From NCBI RefSeq assembly GCF_013201705.1, contig NZ_CP053837.1, forward strand, positions 2,108,001 to 2,172,000: a stretch of DNA of 64,000 nucleotides. Direction: 5' to 3'. Shown piece by piece: positions 1 to 7,908 of the stretch (position 1 is the first letter of the stretch; each line of letters begins with the position of its first letter). The notes under the pieces are model-generated. The model made no database searches, was not told the DNA's origin, and worked only from the letters and a program-made list of their open reading frames with translations. Source of the DNA: Aliarcobacter faecis. Its GTDB lineage: Bacteria; Campylobacterota; Campylobacteria; Campylobacterales; Arcobacteraceae. Position numbers and translations under genes: made by a program.

Positions 1-1
1 T

Positions 2-436
2 ACTACAGCTTTTGCTTCATTTGCTATGAGTAAAACAAATCCAAACTCTAAAGGAATGCTAGGTTCAACTGATTCTGAAACTGGATATTCTGTTTGGTTA
101 GGTATAAATACTCCTTGCCCAATTCTACCAGATAGTGCAAAAATTGGATTTGAATGGAATAAAGGGAGTAAATATTGGAGATCTATGACTTATGGTGAAG
201 ATACTTATGCTGGAAGTAAAATAGCAGCTCGTGGTCAAGCCTTTGAGGTTTATAGAACTCAGAAATTAACTGACGCTTTAAGTTTTGGAGTAAGCTATGT
301 ATATATAGATTATGATTATACAGGTTCAAACTCTTTCTTTGGATATGATGGAACACCAACTCCTATTTCTAAAGCTGACGGAAGTGCAGTTAAAGAAGCT
401 AGAGATCTTAGAGCATATGTAAGATATAAATTTTAA
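2..436 (+). CDS. C-terminal end of an outer-membrane porin-like protein (DUF3373-type), partial
   Basis: The reading frame is open from the left edge, so this is the C-terminal ~144 residues of a gene that begins outside the window; the first internal ATG at 26 is not its start. The visible part alternates polar and aromatic residues in short strands (for example SFGVSYVYIDYDY) and ends in RYKF, with the terminal phenylalanine typical of outer-membrane beta-barrels. The sequence resembles the C-terminus of DUF3373-family proteins common in Campylobacterota; that family call is from memory and is less certain than the barrel call. A hairpin terminator follows directly. Confidence 0.6.
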   Translation, partial: TTAFASFAMSKTNPNSKGMLGSTDSETGYSVWLGINTPCPILPDSAKIGFEWNKGSKYWRSMTYGEDTYAGSKIAARGQAFEVYRTQKLTDALSFGVSYVYIDYDYTGSNSFFGYDGTPTPISKADGSAVKEARDLRAYVRYKF

Positions 437-438
437 AT

Positions 439-464
439 AAAAAGGTGATTACTTCACCTTTTTA
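439..464. terminator. Two-way terminator between porin gene and hypothetical gene
   Basis: AAAAGGTGA and TCACCTTTT form a stem with a short loop, flanked by A and T runs on the two sides, so it can serve both the plus-strand porin gene and the convergent minus-strand gene. Confidence 0.7.
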
Positions 465-977
465 TCTTAAATTATATTTATCAAAATTAAAAATAACTTT
501 TTCAGCTAATTCAATCATTTTTATATTTAAACCTTTAAACTCCAAATTTTTTATGTTTACAAGAAATTTATCATAAACTTGAAAATATGGATATAAAATA
601 AAATAGATATACTCTTTTGAAGTCGATTCCTTATTTAACTCTTTAAACCATAAAGTAAGTAATGAGAAATAAAGCATTGAAGGATTAAATTCTTCATTTA
701 ATTTAAGATTTTTTGATACTTCTTTATTTATAAAATCATAACAGCTTAAAATAGCTTTTATTCTAAAATTTTTACGATTTCTTATATAATAATCTTGAGA
801 AAAAGTTATTTTTTCAATTTCCTTTAATATAGTAAGCCCTATATTATTAAATTCAACTAAAATATCTCTATCTAATCCATACTCTTTTATATCATTATTA
901 TCTTTATAAGACAAGATTAAATCTTTACAAAAGAGTAATAAAGCTTCTGTTTTTATTTTTGAAATATTTATAACCAT
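462..977 (-). CDS. Hypothetical protein, 171 aa
   Basis: I do not recognise this protein. It is predicted to be soluble and mainly helical, rich in Lys, Ile, Leu and aromatic residues, with no signal peptide, membrane segment or recognisable catalytic motif. It is a single-gene unit transcribed towards the porin gene and divergent from thrS, and the ~110 bases between its start and thrS must hold promoters for both. The amino-acid usage is that of a normal gene here, and no competing frame is plausible. Confidence 0.75.
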   Translation of the reverse strand: MVINISKIKTEALLLFCKDLILSYKDNNDIKEYGLDRDILVEFNNIGLTILKEIEKITFSQDYYIRNRKNFRIKAILSCYDFINKEVSKNLKLNEEFNPSMLYFSLLTLWFKELNKESTSKEYIYFILYPYFQVYDKFLVNIKNLEFKGLNIKMIELAEKVIFNFDKYNLR

Positions 978-1042
978 TTCAAATTGTAACTAAATTTTGT
1001 TAAATTTGATTATATTTTTATTATTTTTAAGTTGTATTGAGA

Positions 1043-1048
1043 TAGAAT
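1043..1048 (+). promoter_or_regulatory. Possible -10 element for thrS
   Basis: TAGAAT lies about 40 bases upstream of the thrS start in the divergent gap, preceded by a T-rich stretch as is common for sigma70 promoters of Campylobacterota. The match is imperfect. Confidence 0.35.
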
Positions 1049-1088
1049 AAAGGCAATTTTATTAAATTTTTTAGAAAAAAGGAAATTA

Positions 1089-2897
1089 TTGGAACCTATT
1101 GGAGTACTAAAAGATGGTCAAATTTATGACCTTCAAACTGCAGAGGCTTTAAATATTAGCGGAGATACAATTAAAGCCGACGACTCAAGTGAATCTTTAG
1201 AGATTTTAAGACACTCAACTGCTCACCTTATGGCTCAAGCTATAAAAGAACTATATCCTGAAGCAAAATTCTTTGTTGGTCCAGTCGTAAATGAAGGATT
1301 TTACTACGATTTTAAAATAAATAGTAAAATCTCTGATGAAGATTTACCAAAAATCGAAAAGAAGATGAAAGAGTTAGCTGATAGAAAACTAGCTATTACT
1401 AGACATGAAACAACTAGAGAAGAGTTTTATGAAGAGTTTAAAAATGATGAGCTAAAACAAGCTGTTTTAAAAAATATCAAAGATGAAGTAATCACTGTTT
1501 ATAAACAAGGTGATTTCAAAGATTTATGTAGAGGTCCTCACTTACCAAATACTAGAATGATTAGAAGCTTCAAACTAACTAGAGTTGCTGGAGCATATTT
1601 GGGTGGAGATGAAAAAAATGAGATGATAACTAGAATTTATGGAATCTCATTTTTTGATAAAAAAGCTTTAAATGATTATGTAACAATGATTGAAGAAGCA
1701 AAAAAAAGAGACCATAGAAAACTAGGAACTGAGCTTGAACTATTTACATTTAATGATGATGTAGGTGCAGGTCTTCCTTTATGGTTACCAAATGGTTCAA
1801 GACTTAGAAGTAAATTAGAACATCTTTTATATAAAGCTCATAGAATAAGAGGTTATGAGCCAGTACGAGGTCCAGAAATATTAAAAGCAGAAATGTGGAA
1901 AATATCTGGGCACTATGATAATTATAAAGAGAATATGTATTTTACAACTATTGATGAACAAGAATATGGTATAAAGCCAATGAACTGTGTTGGACATATT
2001 CAGATTTTTAAAAATGGTTTAGTTTCATATAAAGATTTACCTAAAAAACTCTTTGAATATGGAGTTGTTCATAGACATGAGATGAGTGGAGCAATGCACG
2101 GATTATTTAGAGTAAGAGAGTTTACTCAAGATGATTCACATATTTTCTGTACTCAAAATCAAATTAAAGAAGTAATCTTTGAAGTTTTAGAGTTTGTTGA
2201 TAGTCTTTTAAAACTATTTGATTTTAAATATGAGATTGAAGTGTCTACAAAACCTGAAAAAGCTATTGGTGATGATATATTTTGGGAAAAAACAACAAAA
2301 GGGATAATGGATGCCCTTAATGAAAAAAGTATCTCTTATGGTATTGATGAGGGTGGTGGAGCATTCTATGGACCAAAAATTGATATAAAAATTCTCGATG
2401 CCATTGGAAGAAAATGGCAATGTGGAACAGTTCAAGTTGATATGAATTTACCTTCAAGATTTAAAGTTGAATATATTAATGAAAAAGGTGAAAAAGAGCA
2501 ACCAGTTATGATTCATAGAGCAATTTTGGGTTCTTTTGAGAGATTTATAGGAATTTTAACAGAACACTGTGCTGGAGAATTTCCATTTGCAATTGCTCCA
2601 ACACAAGTAATTTTTGTACCAATTGCAGATACTCATGTAGCTTATGCAAAAGAGCTTCAAAAAGAGTTGCTTGAAAATGATATTGACTCTAAAATCTATG
2701 ATATGAATGAAAGTTTAAACAAAAGAATAAGAATGGCAGAAAAACAAAGAGTGCCAATGATTGTAGTTCTTGGAGATGAAGAAGTTTCAAATAGTATGAT
2801 AGCTTTAAGGGATAGAAGAAAAAGAGAACAATCGAATTTAAGTAAAGATGAATTCATAGAAAATTTAAAAAATATACTAAAAGGAAGTAAAATTTGA
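1089..2897 (+). CDS. thrS: Threonyl-tRNA synthetase
   Basis: Charges tRNA-Thr with threonine in the cytoplasm. The 602-residue product starts at TTG, preceded by AAAGGAAA; it lacks most of the N-terminal TGS domain found in the ~640-residue E. coli enzyme, as usual in Campylobacterota. The editing domain is present (HSTAH, His42 and His46, with Cys147 in CRGPH). The class II catalytic core shows motif 2 around RVREF and the zinc ligands Cys300, His351 and His476. Its stop overlaps the infC start by four bases, so the two genes are translationally coupled. Confidence 0.97.
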   Translation: MEPIGVLKDGQIYDLQTAEALNISGDTIKADDSSESLEILRHSTAHLMAQAIKELYPEAKFFVGPVVNEGFYYDFKINSKISDEDLPKIEKKMKELADRKLAITRHETTREEFYEEFKNDELKQAVLKNIKDEVITVYKQGDFKDLCRGPHLPNTRMIRSFKLTRVAGAYLGGDEKNEMITRIYGISFFDKKALNDYVTMIEEAKKRDHRKLGTELELFTFNDDVGAGLPLWLPNGSRLRSKLEHLLYKAHRIRGYEPVRGPEILKAEMWKISGHYDNYKENMYFTTIDEQEYGIKPMNCVGHIQIFKNGLVSYKDLPKKLFEYGVVHRHEMSGAMHGLFRVREFTQDDSHIFCTQNQIKEVIFEVLEFVDSLLKLFDFKYEIEVSTKPEKAIGDDIFWEKTTKGIMDALNEKSISYGIDEGGGAFYGPKIDIKILDAIGRKWQCGTVQVDMNLPSRFKVEYINEKGEKEQPVMIHRAILGSFERFIGILTEHCAGEFPFAIAPTQVIFVPIADTHVAYAKELQKELLENDIDSKIYDMNESLNKRIRMAEKQRVPMIVVLGDEEVSNSMIALRDRRKREQSNLSKDEFIENLKNILKGSKI

Positions 2898-3421
2898 GTA
2901 GAGATAATAAAAAATCAGATGTAATCATGAATGAAGATATCACAGCAAAAGAACTAAGATGTACAAGTGATTCAGGGGATAATTATGGCATTATTCCAAC
3001 TGCACAAGCTTTAGCTTTAGCTGATGAATCTGGTCTTGATTTAGTTTTAATAGCTCCTGATGCAAATCCACCAGTTGCAAAAATTATGGATTATAGTAAA
3101 TTTAAGTACCAACAAGAGAAAAAGAAAAAAGAAGCGAAAAAGAATCAAAAAGTTATAGTTATAAAAGAGATAAAACTTTCTATAAAAATTGCTGAAAATG
3201 ATATCAACTATAAAGTAAAACATGCTATAGAGTTTTTAGAAGATGGAAACCACGTAAAATTTAGAGTTTTCCTAAAAGGAAGAGAGATGTCAAATCCTGA
3301 AGCTGGAGTTGAAGTTTTAAATAGAGTTTGGGCAATGATTGAAGATGTTGCAATAATGGATAAAGAACCAAAACTAGAAGGAAGATATGTAAATCTTCTA
3401 GTTACTCCAAAAAAAGATTAA
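2894..3421 (+). CDS. infC: Translation initiation factor IF-3
   Basis: Binds the 30S subunit and checks start-codon selection. The 175-residue protein has the two IF-3 domains joined by the lysine-rich linker near residues 75-85 ([16 protein letters not shown]), with the N-terminal signature [19 protein letters not shown]. The start is TTG inside the thrS stop overlap, preceded by AAGGAAG, not the rare ATT used by E. coli infC. A perfect 10-bp hairpin follows the gene. Confidence 0.96.
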   Translation: MSRDNKKSDVIMNEDITAKELRCTSDSGDNYGIIPTAQALALADESGLDLVLIAPDANPPVAKIMDYSKFKYQQEKKKKEAKKNQKVIVIKEIKLSIKIAENDINYKVKHAIEFLEDGNHVKFRVFLKGREMSNPEAGVEVLNRVWAMIEDVAIMDKEPKLEGRYVNLLVTPKKD

Positions 3422-3434
3422 TCTACTCAAAAAA

Positions 3435-3461
3435 CATAAAAGAGAATTTCCCTCTTTTATG
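3435..3461 (+). terminator. Hairpin after infC
   Basis: CATAAAAGAG and CTCTTTTATG form a perfect 10-bp stem with a 7-base loop. There is no T-run after it, so it may be an mRNA end-stabilising or weak termination structure. Confidence 0.5.
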
Positions 3462-3500
3462 CTAATATAAACTTTAAACTTTTATTAATAATTTTTTAAG

Positions 3501-3506
3501 TATAAT
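3501..3506 (+). promoter_or_regulatory. -10 element (TATAAT) for rpmI-rplT
   Basis: A consensus TATAAT sits 50 bases upstream of rpmI, after a T-rich run. Together with the hairpin after infC it indicates that rpmI-rplT can be transcribed on its own. Confidence 0.65.
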
Positions 3507-3556
3507 CCAAAACTTTTTCACTATGAAAATGCAAATTTATATGAAAGGATTTCTTT

Positions 3557-3754
3557 ATGCCAAAAATGAAAAGCGTTAAAGGTGCTGTTAAAAGATTTAA
3601 AGTAAAGAAAAATGGAACTATCAAAAGAGGTTCTGCTTTTAGAAGCCACATTTTAACTAAAAAAACTCAAAAAAGAAAAAGAAATTTAAGAGGACCACAA
3701 ACTGTACATAGTACAAATGTTGCTGGAATTCTTTCAACGTTGTGTAAAGCGTAA
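3557..3754 (+). CDS. rpmI: 50S ribosomal protein L35
   Basis: Structural protein of the large ribosomal subunit. The 65-residue, strongly basic product has the family start [20 protein letters not shown] and the HSTNV motif near the C-terminus, at the usual length. It has an AAAGGA ribosome binding site and its own -10 element. It precedes rplT in the conserved infC-rpmI-rplT order. Confidence 0.96.
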   Translation: MPKMKSVKGAVKRFKVKKNGTIKRGSAFRSHILTKKTQKRKRNLRGPQTVHSTNVAGILSTLCKA

Positions 3755-3851
3755 TTACTAAAATTTAGTAATTTTGTCCCTCCATTTATAAATGGACAAG
3801 TTCAGCAAAGGCTGACACCTTATTAAAAATAATGGTAAAGAAAGGAAAAAT
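3755..3851 (+). promoter_or_regulatory. Structured rpmI-rplT intergenic leader
   Basis: The 97-base gap contains two nested or adjacent hairpins: TCCATTTATAAATGGA (extended by GTCC/GGAC) and TCAGC-AAAG-GCTGA. In other bacteria L20 represses its own operon by binding mRNA structures that mimic its 23S site. Whether this gap does so is inference. Confidence 0.35.
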
Positions 3852-4208
3852 ATGCCAAGAGTAAAAACTGGTGTTGTAAGAAGAAGAAGACACAAAAAAG
3901 TATTAAAACTAGCTAGAGGATTCTTTAGTGCTAGAAGAAAACATTTTAGAAAAGCTAAAGAGCAATTAGAAAGAAGTCTTGTATATGCTTATAGAGATAG
4001 AAGACAGAAAAAAAGAGATATTAGAAAACTATGGATTATTAGAATCAATGCAGCTTGTAGATTAAATGATATTAACTACTCAAGATTTATAAATGGTTTA
4101 AGATTATCAGGTATTGAACTTGATAGAAAAATCTTAGCAAACCTTGCTATGAATGATTCAGCTGCATTTGCATCTTTAGTAGCATCTGCTAAAGCAGCAC
4201 TTAAATAA
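3852..4208 (+). CDS. rplT: 50S ribosomal protein L20
   Basis: Early-assembly protein of the large subunit that binds 23S rRNA. The product is 118 residues, with the very basic N-terminal helix ([21 protein letters not shown]) and globular C-terminal part ([15 protein letters not shown]) of the family at full length. The RBS is AAAGGAAA. It is followed at 18 bases by a strong two-way terminator, which ends the translation cluster. Confidence 0.97.
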   Translation: MPRVKTGVVRRRRHKKVLKLARGFFSARRKHFRKAKEQLERSLVYAYRDRRQKKRDIRKLWIIRINAACRLNDINYSRFINGLRLSGIELDRKILANLAMNDSAAFASLVASAKAALK

Positions 4209-4225
4209 TAAATTTGCAAACAATC

Positions 4226-4262
4226 AAAAAAGGGGAAGATTTTAAAATCTTCCCCTTTTTTT
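4226..4262. terminator. Strong two-way terminator after rplT
   Basis: A long perfect palindrome (AAAAAGGGGAAGATTTT with its complement) runs into T-runs on both strands between rplT (plus) and the convergent rhodanese gene (minus). Confidence 0.9.
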
Positions 4263-4280
4263 ATACCTTTATAAATAAGC

Positions 4281-5468
4281 CTATTCTAAAGGCTCATTTA
4301 CATCTATTTTACACTTATTACCTTCACAAACAATATTTGCATCAAAGTAAAAAATCTCAGATACATCTAAATTTGCTTTTTTCAAGTTTGTCCAAGCTTC
4401 AAGAGATCTTGAACCTGCACTACAATGAAATACTACTGTTTTACCTTTTGGTAATTTTGCATATAGTTCTTCTGGTTTAAATTGGTCAGCTTGAATATTT
4501 ATTGAACCCTCTATATGACCTTTATCATAATCTTTTTTAGGCAATACATTTACAATTTGAATATTTGCTGGAACTTTATTTTCTACTATTAAAGCTTTAA
4601 ACCATTCTCCATCAACTGTTCCTTCATCACTTCCTAATTTAACACCATTTGAACTAAACTCTTTTTTAGCTTCTTTTGGTTTATCTTCAACTTTTTTACT
4701 ATTTGAAGTTGTTCCTAAACCAGCCTCTTTCCAAGCAGGTAATCCTCCTGCATATACAAATACATTTTTATAGCCCAAATTATATAACTTTTCTGCAACA
4801 ATATTTGATTTCTCACAAGAGTACCCTGCACAAAATGTTACAATTTTTTCATCTTTATTTATTGGAAATCTTCCTACTAATTTATCTAAACTTGTATCAG
4901 GAATAGAGATACTTCCAGGTATTGTCTCTTGAAAATATTTTGTACTAGGTCTTGCATCAACTAATAAGGCACTATTGTTCTCTTGATATGTTTTTATTAC
5001 AGCTATTCCTACTTCTAAATAGTTTTTAGTTGCCCATTCAGGCTCTCCTCCACTATAAATTTTTACATTCTTATGCCCTTTATCTTTTAGCATTTTTGCA
5101 ACAATTGGGCTTTTTTCACAAGAATATCCAGCACAAAAAACTATTAATTCTTTATCTTTTGGTAGATCTATAATTTGTTTATATCCAGTCTCAAATGTAC
5201 TATCAGTAATATTTAAACTCGATGGTATAGTACCCTTTATATATTTTGCTTCTGGTCTTGCATCAATCAAAATTGACTCTGTTGCACCTCTATTTCCAGA
5301 CCCTAATTTTGATTTTACATAATCATAATTAACTTGTTCCAAGTTATTTTTAACTATTAATTCCATAATAGCTGGTGTTGGTTTTGTTAAATTTACTGAC
5401 TCATTTGCATAAACTGTTCCAAAAGTTAAAATTGATGCTACAACTAAACTACTAAATATTTTACTAAT
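4281..5468 (-). CDS. Periplasmic triple-rhodanese sulfurtransferase with non-canonical start
   Basis: Three rhodanese domains in tandem should move sulfane sulfur between thiols in the periplasm. Active-site cysteines are in two identical CAGYSCEKS loops and a third CSAGSRS loop (about residues 112, 213 and 349 of 395). The first in-frame ATG lies at 5366, but 34 further in-frame codons upstream encode a clear signal peptide (ISKIFSSLVVASILTFGTVYA, split here before Asn22). The only start next to the AAAAGGGGA ribosome binding site is ATT at 5466-5468 (or ATA just before), overlapping the upstream stop by one base. The start is therefore inferred. It is the third gene of the sulfide:quinone oxidoreductase operon. 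Confidence 0.85.
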   Translation of the reverse strand: MSKIFSSLVVASILTFGTVYANESVNLTKPTPAIMELIVKNNLEQVNYDYVKSKLGSGNRGATESILIDARPEAKYIKGTIPSSLNITDSTFETGYKQIIDLPKDKELIVFCAGYSCEKSPIVAKMLKDKGHKNVKIYSGGEPEWATKNYLEVGIAVIKTYQENNSALLVDARPSTKYFQETIPGSISIPDTSLDKLVGRFPINKDEKIVTFCAGYSCEKSNIVAEKLYNLGYKNVFVYAGGLPAWKEAGLGTTSNSKKVEDKPKEAKKEFSSNGVKLGSDEGTVDGEWFKALIVENKVPANIQIVNVLPKKDYDKGHIEGSINIQADQFKPEELYAKLPKGKTVVFHCSAGSRSLEAWTNLKKANLDVSEIFYFDANIVCEGNKCKIDVNEPLE

Positions 5469-5691
5469 TATTTCCCCTTTTTAAGATTTTAAAAAATACC
5501 CTTGGTATTAAAAAAACTATATATACTAAAAATGTAAATATTAATGGATGATAAATTCCTAAACCATAAGCACCTGAATTTGGGAGTGCTAAAATATGTG
5601 AAATTGGATGAGTTAAAAACTCTTCATAGTGCATTAATATTGATAAAATTACTAAAATTACTAAAAATATTTTTAACTCTTTTTTAAACAT
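5464..5691 (-). CDS. Small two-helix membrane protein in the sulfide operon
   Basis: I do not recognise this 75-residue protein. It has two hydrophobic segments (about residues 7-22 and 50-68) joined by a short loop that contains HPISHILALPNSGAYGLG, and a basic C-terminus. It sits between the oxidoreductase (one base downstream of its stop) and the rhodanese gene (whose start overlaps its stop), so all three are translationally coupled. A role as membrane anchor or partner of the oxidoreductase is only inferred from position. Confidence 0.75.
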   Translation of the reverse strand: MFKKELKIFLVILVILSILMHYEEFLTHPISHILALPNSGAYGLGIYHPLIFTFLVYIVFLIPRVFFKILKRGNN

Positions 5692-5692
5692 C

Positions 5693-7162
5693 TTATGCTT
5701 TTCCGCTTAACATTCCATACATTGTCATTGGTTTAAGTAGATAAACTTTCATTAACCACCAAATCCATCTCTCTTGTACTGGATCCAAAGGAAAAGATGG
5801 AGTTGGTTTTGCACTCCAATCAAACTCAGCGAGCATAACTTTACCAATATCAGTTATTAAAGGACAAACTGTATATCCCCCATATTTTTCAGTTGGTTCT
5901 TTGCCTTCCATAACCAAAATTAAATTATCAACTAAAACTTTATACTGTTTTCTCACACTTCCACCTGTTTTACCCATAGGAACGGCTGCAATATCTCCTA
6001 TTGAGAAGATATTTTTATATTTAACATGTTGTAAAGTCTCTTTATTAACTGGTACCCAACCTTTAGCTGATCCAATAGCTGAATTTCCTATCTCATCAGG
6101 TGCTTTTTGCGGAGGAGTTATATGTAAAAAATCAAAAGGTACTTCAACATTTAAATGCTTTTTAATCTTATCATACTCTTTTAATTCCTCATCATATTCA
6201 CCCTGCTCTTCCCAATGCTTATCAAAAGTTGCAATTTTCTTAGAAATATCAACAGCTATTAAATTATGGTTAAAATTCCATTTCATATCTCTTGCAATAA
6301 ACTGTTTTTCAATAGCATCTGCATACTCTTTTACACCAAATAATTTCCCTCCATCATCATAATATGTTAATGTTGCATTTGCTCTAGCTTTTGCTTCATT
6401 TAATCTTGAATTTAATAGATACATAACTTTTTTAGGAGCACCTCCACATTTTATAGCAGTATTTGGGGCTGTAAAAACTGCCTTTACCTTATCTTTCTTA
6501 GCTTTTTCAATAAACTTTTGAGTCTGTTCCCACATATGGGCAGAACTATCAATATTATAAACAGTTGTTACTCCACTATCCCCAAAAGCTTTTAGGATTT
6601 TACTTGCATCTCCTACACTATAAGCATCTCCAACCTCTTCTAATCCTTTAATTACTCCATAATCAAGAGTAATTCCAGCAGCAACTATTAAATAATCATA
6701 ATCAATAACTTCTTTACTTGATAATATTAATTTATTTGCTTCTGGATTAAAATCAACTGCTTTATCTTGAATCCATTTAACACCTTTTGGCATATAATCT
6801 TTTGTTTCATATAGTAGTTCATTTTTTGATTTATAAACTCCACTTGCCACAAGAGTAGCTCCTGGTTGATATGAAACAGATTTTGGGTTTGGTTCAATTA
6901 TTGTAATATCTGCATCTTTCAATGCACTCATAAGTCTAGCTGCTGTTGAAACTCCAGCTAATCCACCACCAACTATTACTATTTTACCTTTTGCTTCACT
7001 ACTTGCTTTTGCAATAGTTGCAGCTTGTGCTTGGCTTCCACCTGCTAAATATGCAGCTCCACCTAGACCAGCTAGTTTAAAGGCGTCTCTTCTTGAAATC
7101 CCTGCTTTTTTTATCTCTGAATTTACAATTTCGATAGCTTTTTTTAACTCATTTTTATTCAT
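5693..7162 (-). CDS. sqr: Type II sulfide:quinone oxidoreductase with Tat signal
   Basis: A flavoprotein that oxidises sulfide and passes electrons to quinone. The N-terminus has a twin-arginine signal (SRRDAFKLAGLGG, Arg pair about 25). The FAD fold follows (VIVGGGLAG) and two redox cysteines are at the positions expected for the animal/bacterial type II enzyme (KCGGAPKK about 239, GYTVCPL about 433). The stretches HITPP and GWVPVNKETLQH also match that type; an acidic insertion lies near 320-340. The ATG at 7162 has AAGGA at six-base spacing, while the ATG at 7168 abuts it. A Tat signal means the enzyme works on the periplasmic face. Confidence 0.88.
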   Translation of the reverse strand: MNKNELKKAIEIVNSEIKKAGISRRDAFKLAGLGGAAYLAGGSQAQAATIAKASSEAKGKIVIVGGGLAGVSTAARLMSALKDADITIIEPNPKSVSYQPGATLVASGVYKSKNELLYETKDYMPKGVKWIQDKAVDFNPEANKLILSSKEVIDYDYLIVAAGITLDYGVIKGLEEVGDAYSVGDASKILKAFGDSGVTTVYNIDSSAHMWEQTQKFIEKAKKDKVKAVFTAPNTAIKCGGAPKKVMYLLNSRLNEAKARANATLTYYDDGGKLFGVKEYADAIEKQFIARDMKWNFNHNLIAVDISKKIATFDKHWEEQGEYDEELKEYDKIKKHLNVEVPFDFLHITPPQKAPDEIGNSAIGSAKGWVPVNKETLQHVKYKNIFSIGDIAAVPMGKTGGSVRKQYKVLVDNLILVMEGKEPTEKYGGYTVCPLITDIGKVMLAEFDWSAKPTPSFPLDPVQERWIWWLMKVYLLKPMTMYGMLSGKA

Positions 7163-7207
7163 AGCCATTCCTTTTAAAAAAATACCTTAGATAGTAACAA
7201 AATACTC

Positions 7208-7237
7208 ATAATAATTCACTTATTTTAATAAGTTCAA
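7208..7237 (-). promoter_or_regulatory. Promoter with spacer palindrome for the sulfide operon
   Basis: On the minus strand TTGAAC and TATTAT are 18 bases apart, about 45 bases upstream of the gene. The spacer contains the palindrome ACTTATT-TT-AATAAGT (7218-7233), in the place where a repressor would block RNA polymerase. Confidence 0.5.
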
Positions 7238-7257
7238 GTTTTATAAATATTATTAGT

Positions 7258-7842
7258 TTAATTTATAATTTTAAGTGCTTTTTTATACTCTGCTTTATCA
7301 TTTAAATTTAGAAATTCCTCTTCATTCTCAAAATATAAATTTTGAGTTCTTGAGTTTTTAATTAAATAGTTTATCTTATGAATATCACTCTTTATCATAT
7401 CTTCTATCAGAGTTAAAGTAGTTTTAGAAAATACACCACAAAGGTTATGAGTACCAAAAGATGTTTGTGCAATAGTTATATCAAAATTATTTGAAGAATT
7501 TATTAATTTTTCTATAATTTCAAGAGTTATAAATGGAGTATCAACTGTAATTATGAAAACTTTTTCATTTTCTAAAGTTTTTATAATAGTTTGCAAAGCT
7601 AAAATAGGAGAATAAATATCAATGTTTTCATCTATAATTAACTCTTTCTTATCCTGTAGAAAAGAAAATTTATCTAATTTTGAAGAAATATAAATATTTT
7701 GAAAATATGGTTTTAATCTATTATATTGAAACTCTATTAAAGAGCTTGAGGAACCAAAAGGAAGAAGAGATTTATCTTCTCCCATTCTTTGACTTTTTCC
7801 ACCACTTAAAATAATACAAGGTATAGAAAATTTATCTATCAT
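7258..7842 (-). CDS. mobA: Molybdenum cofactor guanylyltransferase
   Basis: Adds GMP to molybdopterin to make the guanine dinucleotide form used by formate dehydrogenase and related enzymes. The 194-residue protein opens with the nucleotidyltransferase signature IILSGGKSQRMGEDKSLLPFG (the GG-x-S-x-RMG-x-DK loop), with a metal-binding TVDTPF near residue 100. It lies about 65 bases downstream of leuC on the same strand. The cysteine-poor, Lys/Ile-rich sequence is ordinary for this genome. Confidence 0.9.
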   Translation of the reverse strand: MIDKFSIPCIILSGGKSQRMGEDKSLLPFGSSSSLIEFQYNRLKPYFQNIYISSKLDKFSFLQDKKELIIDENIDIYSPILALQTIIKTLENEKVFIITVDTPFITLEIIEKLINSSNNFDITIAQTSFGTHNLCGVFSKTTLTLIEDMIKSDIHKINYLIKNSRTQNLYFENEEEFLNLNDKAEYKKALKIIN

Positions 7843-7908
7843 TTCTTAGCTCTTTAAAGAAGAGTTTAGCACTTTCTATTTTAAATAGAAAATGGTTTAT
7901 TATAATTT

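Noticed and set aside
4214-4906. Plus-strand open frames opposite the rhodanese gene
   Set aside because: They are Leu/Tyr/Phe-rich shadows of the rhodanese coding strand, without ribosome sites or family motifs.
5901-6362. Long plus-strand open frame inside the sulfide:quinone oxidoreductase gene
   Set aside because: It is antisense to a clear flavoprotein and has no recognisable protein features.
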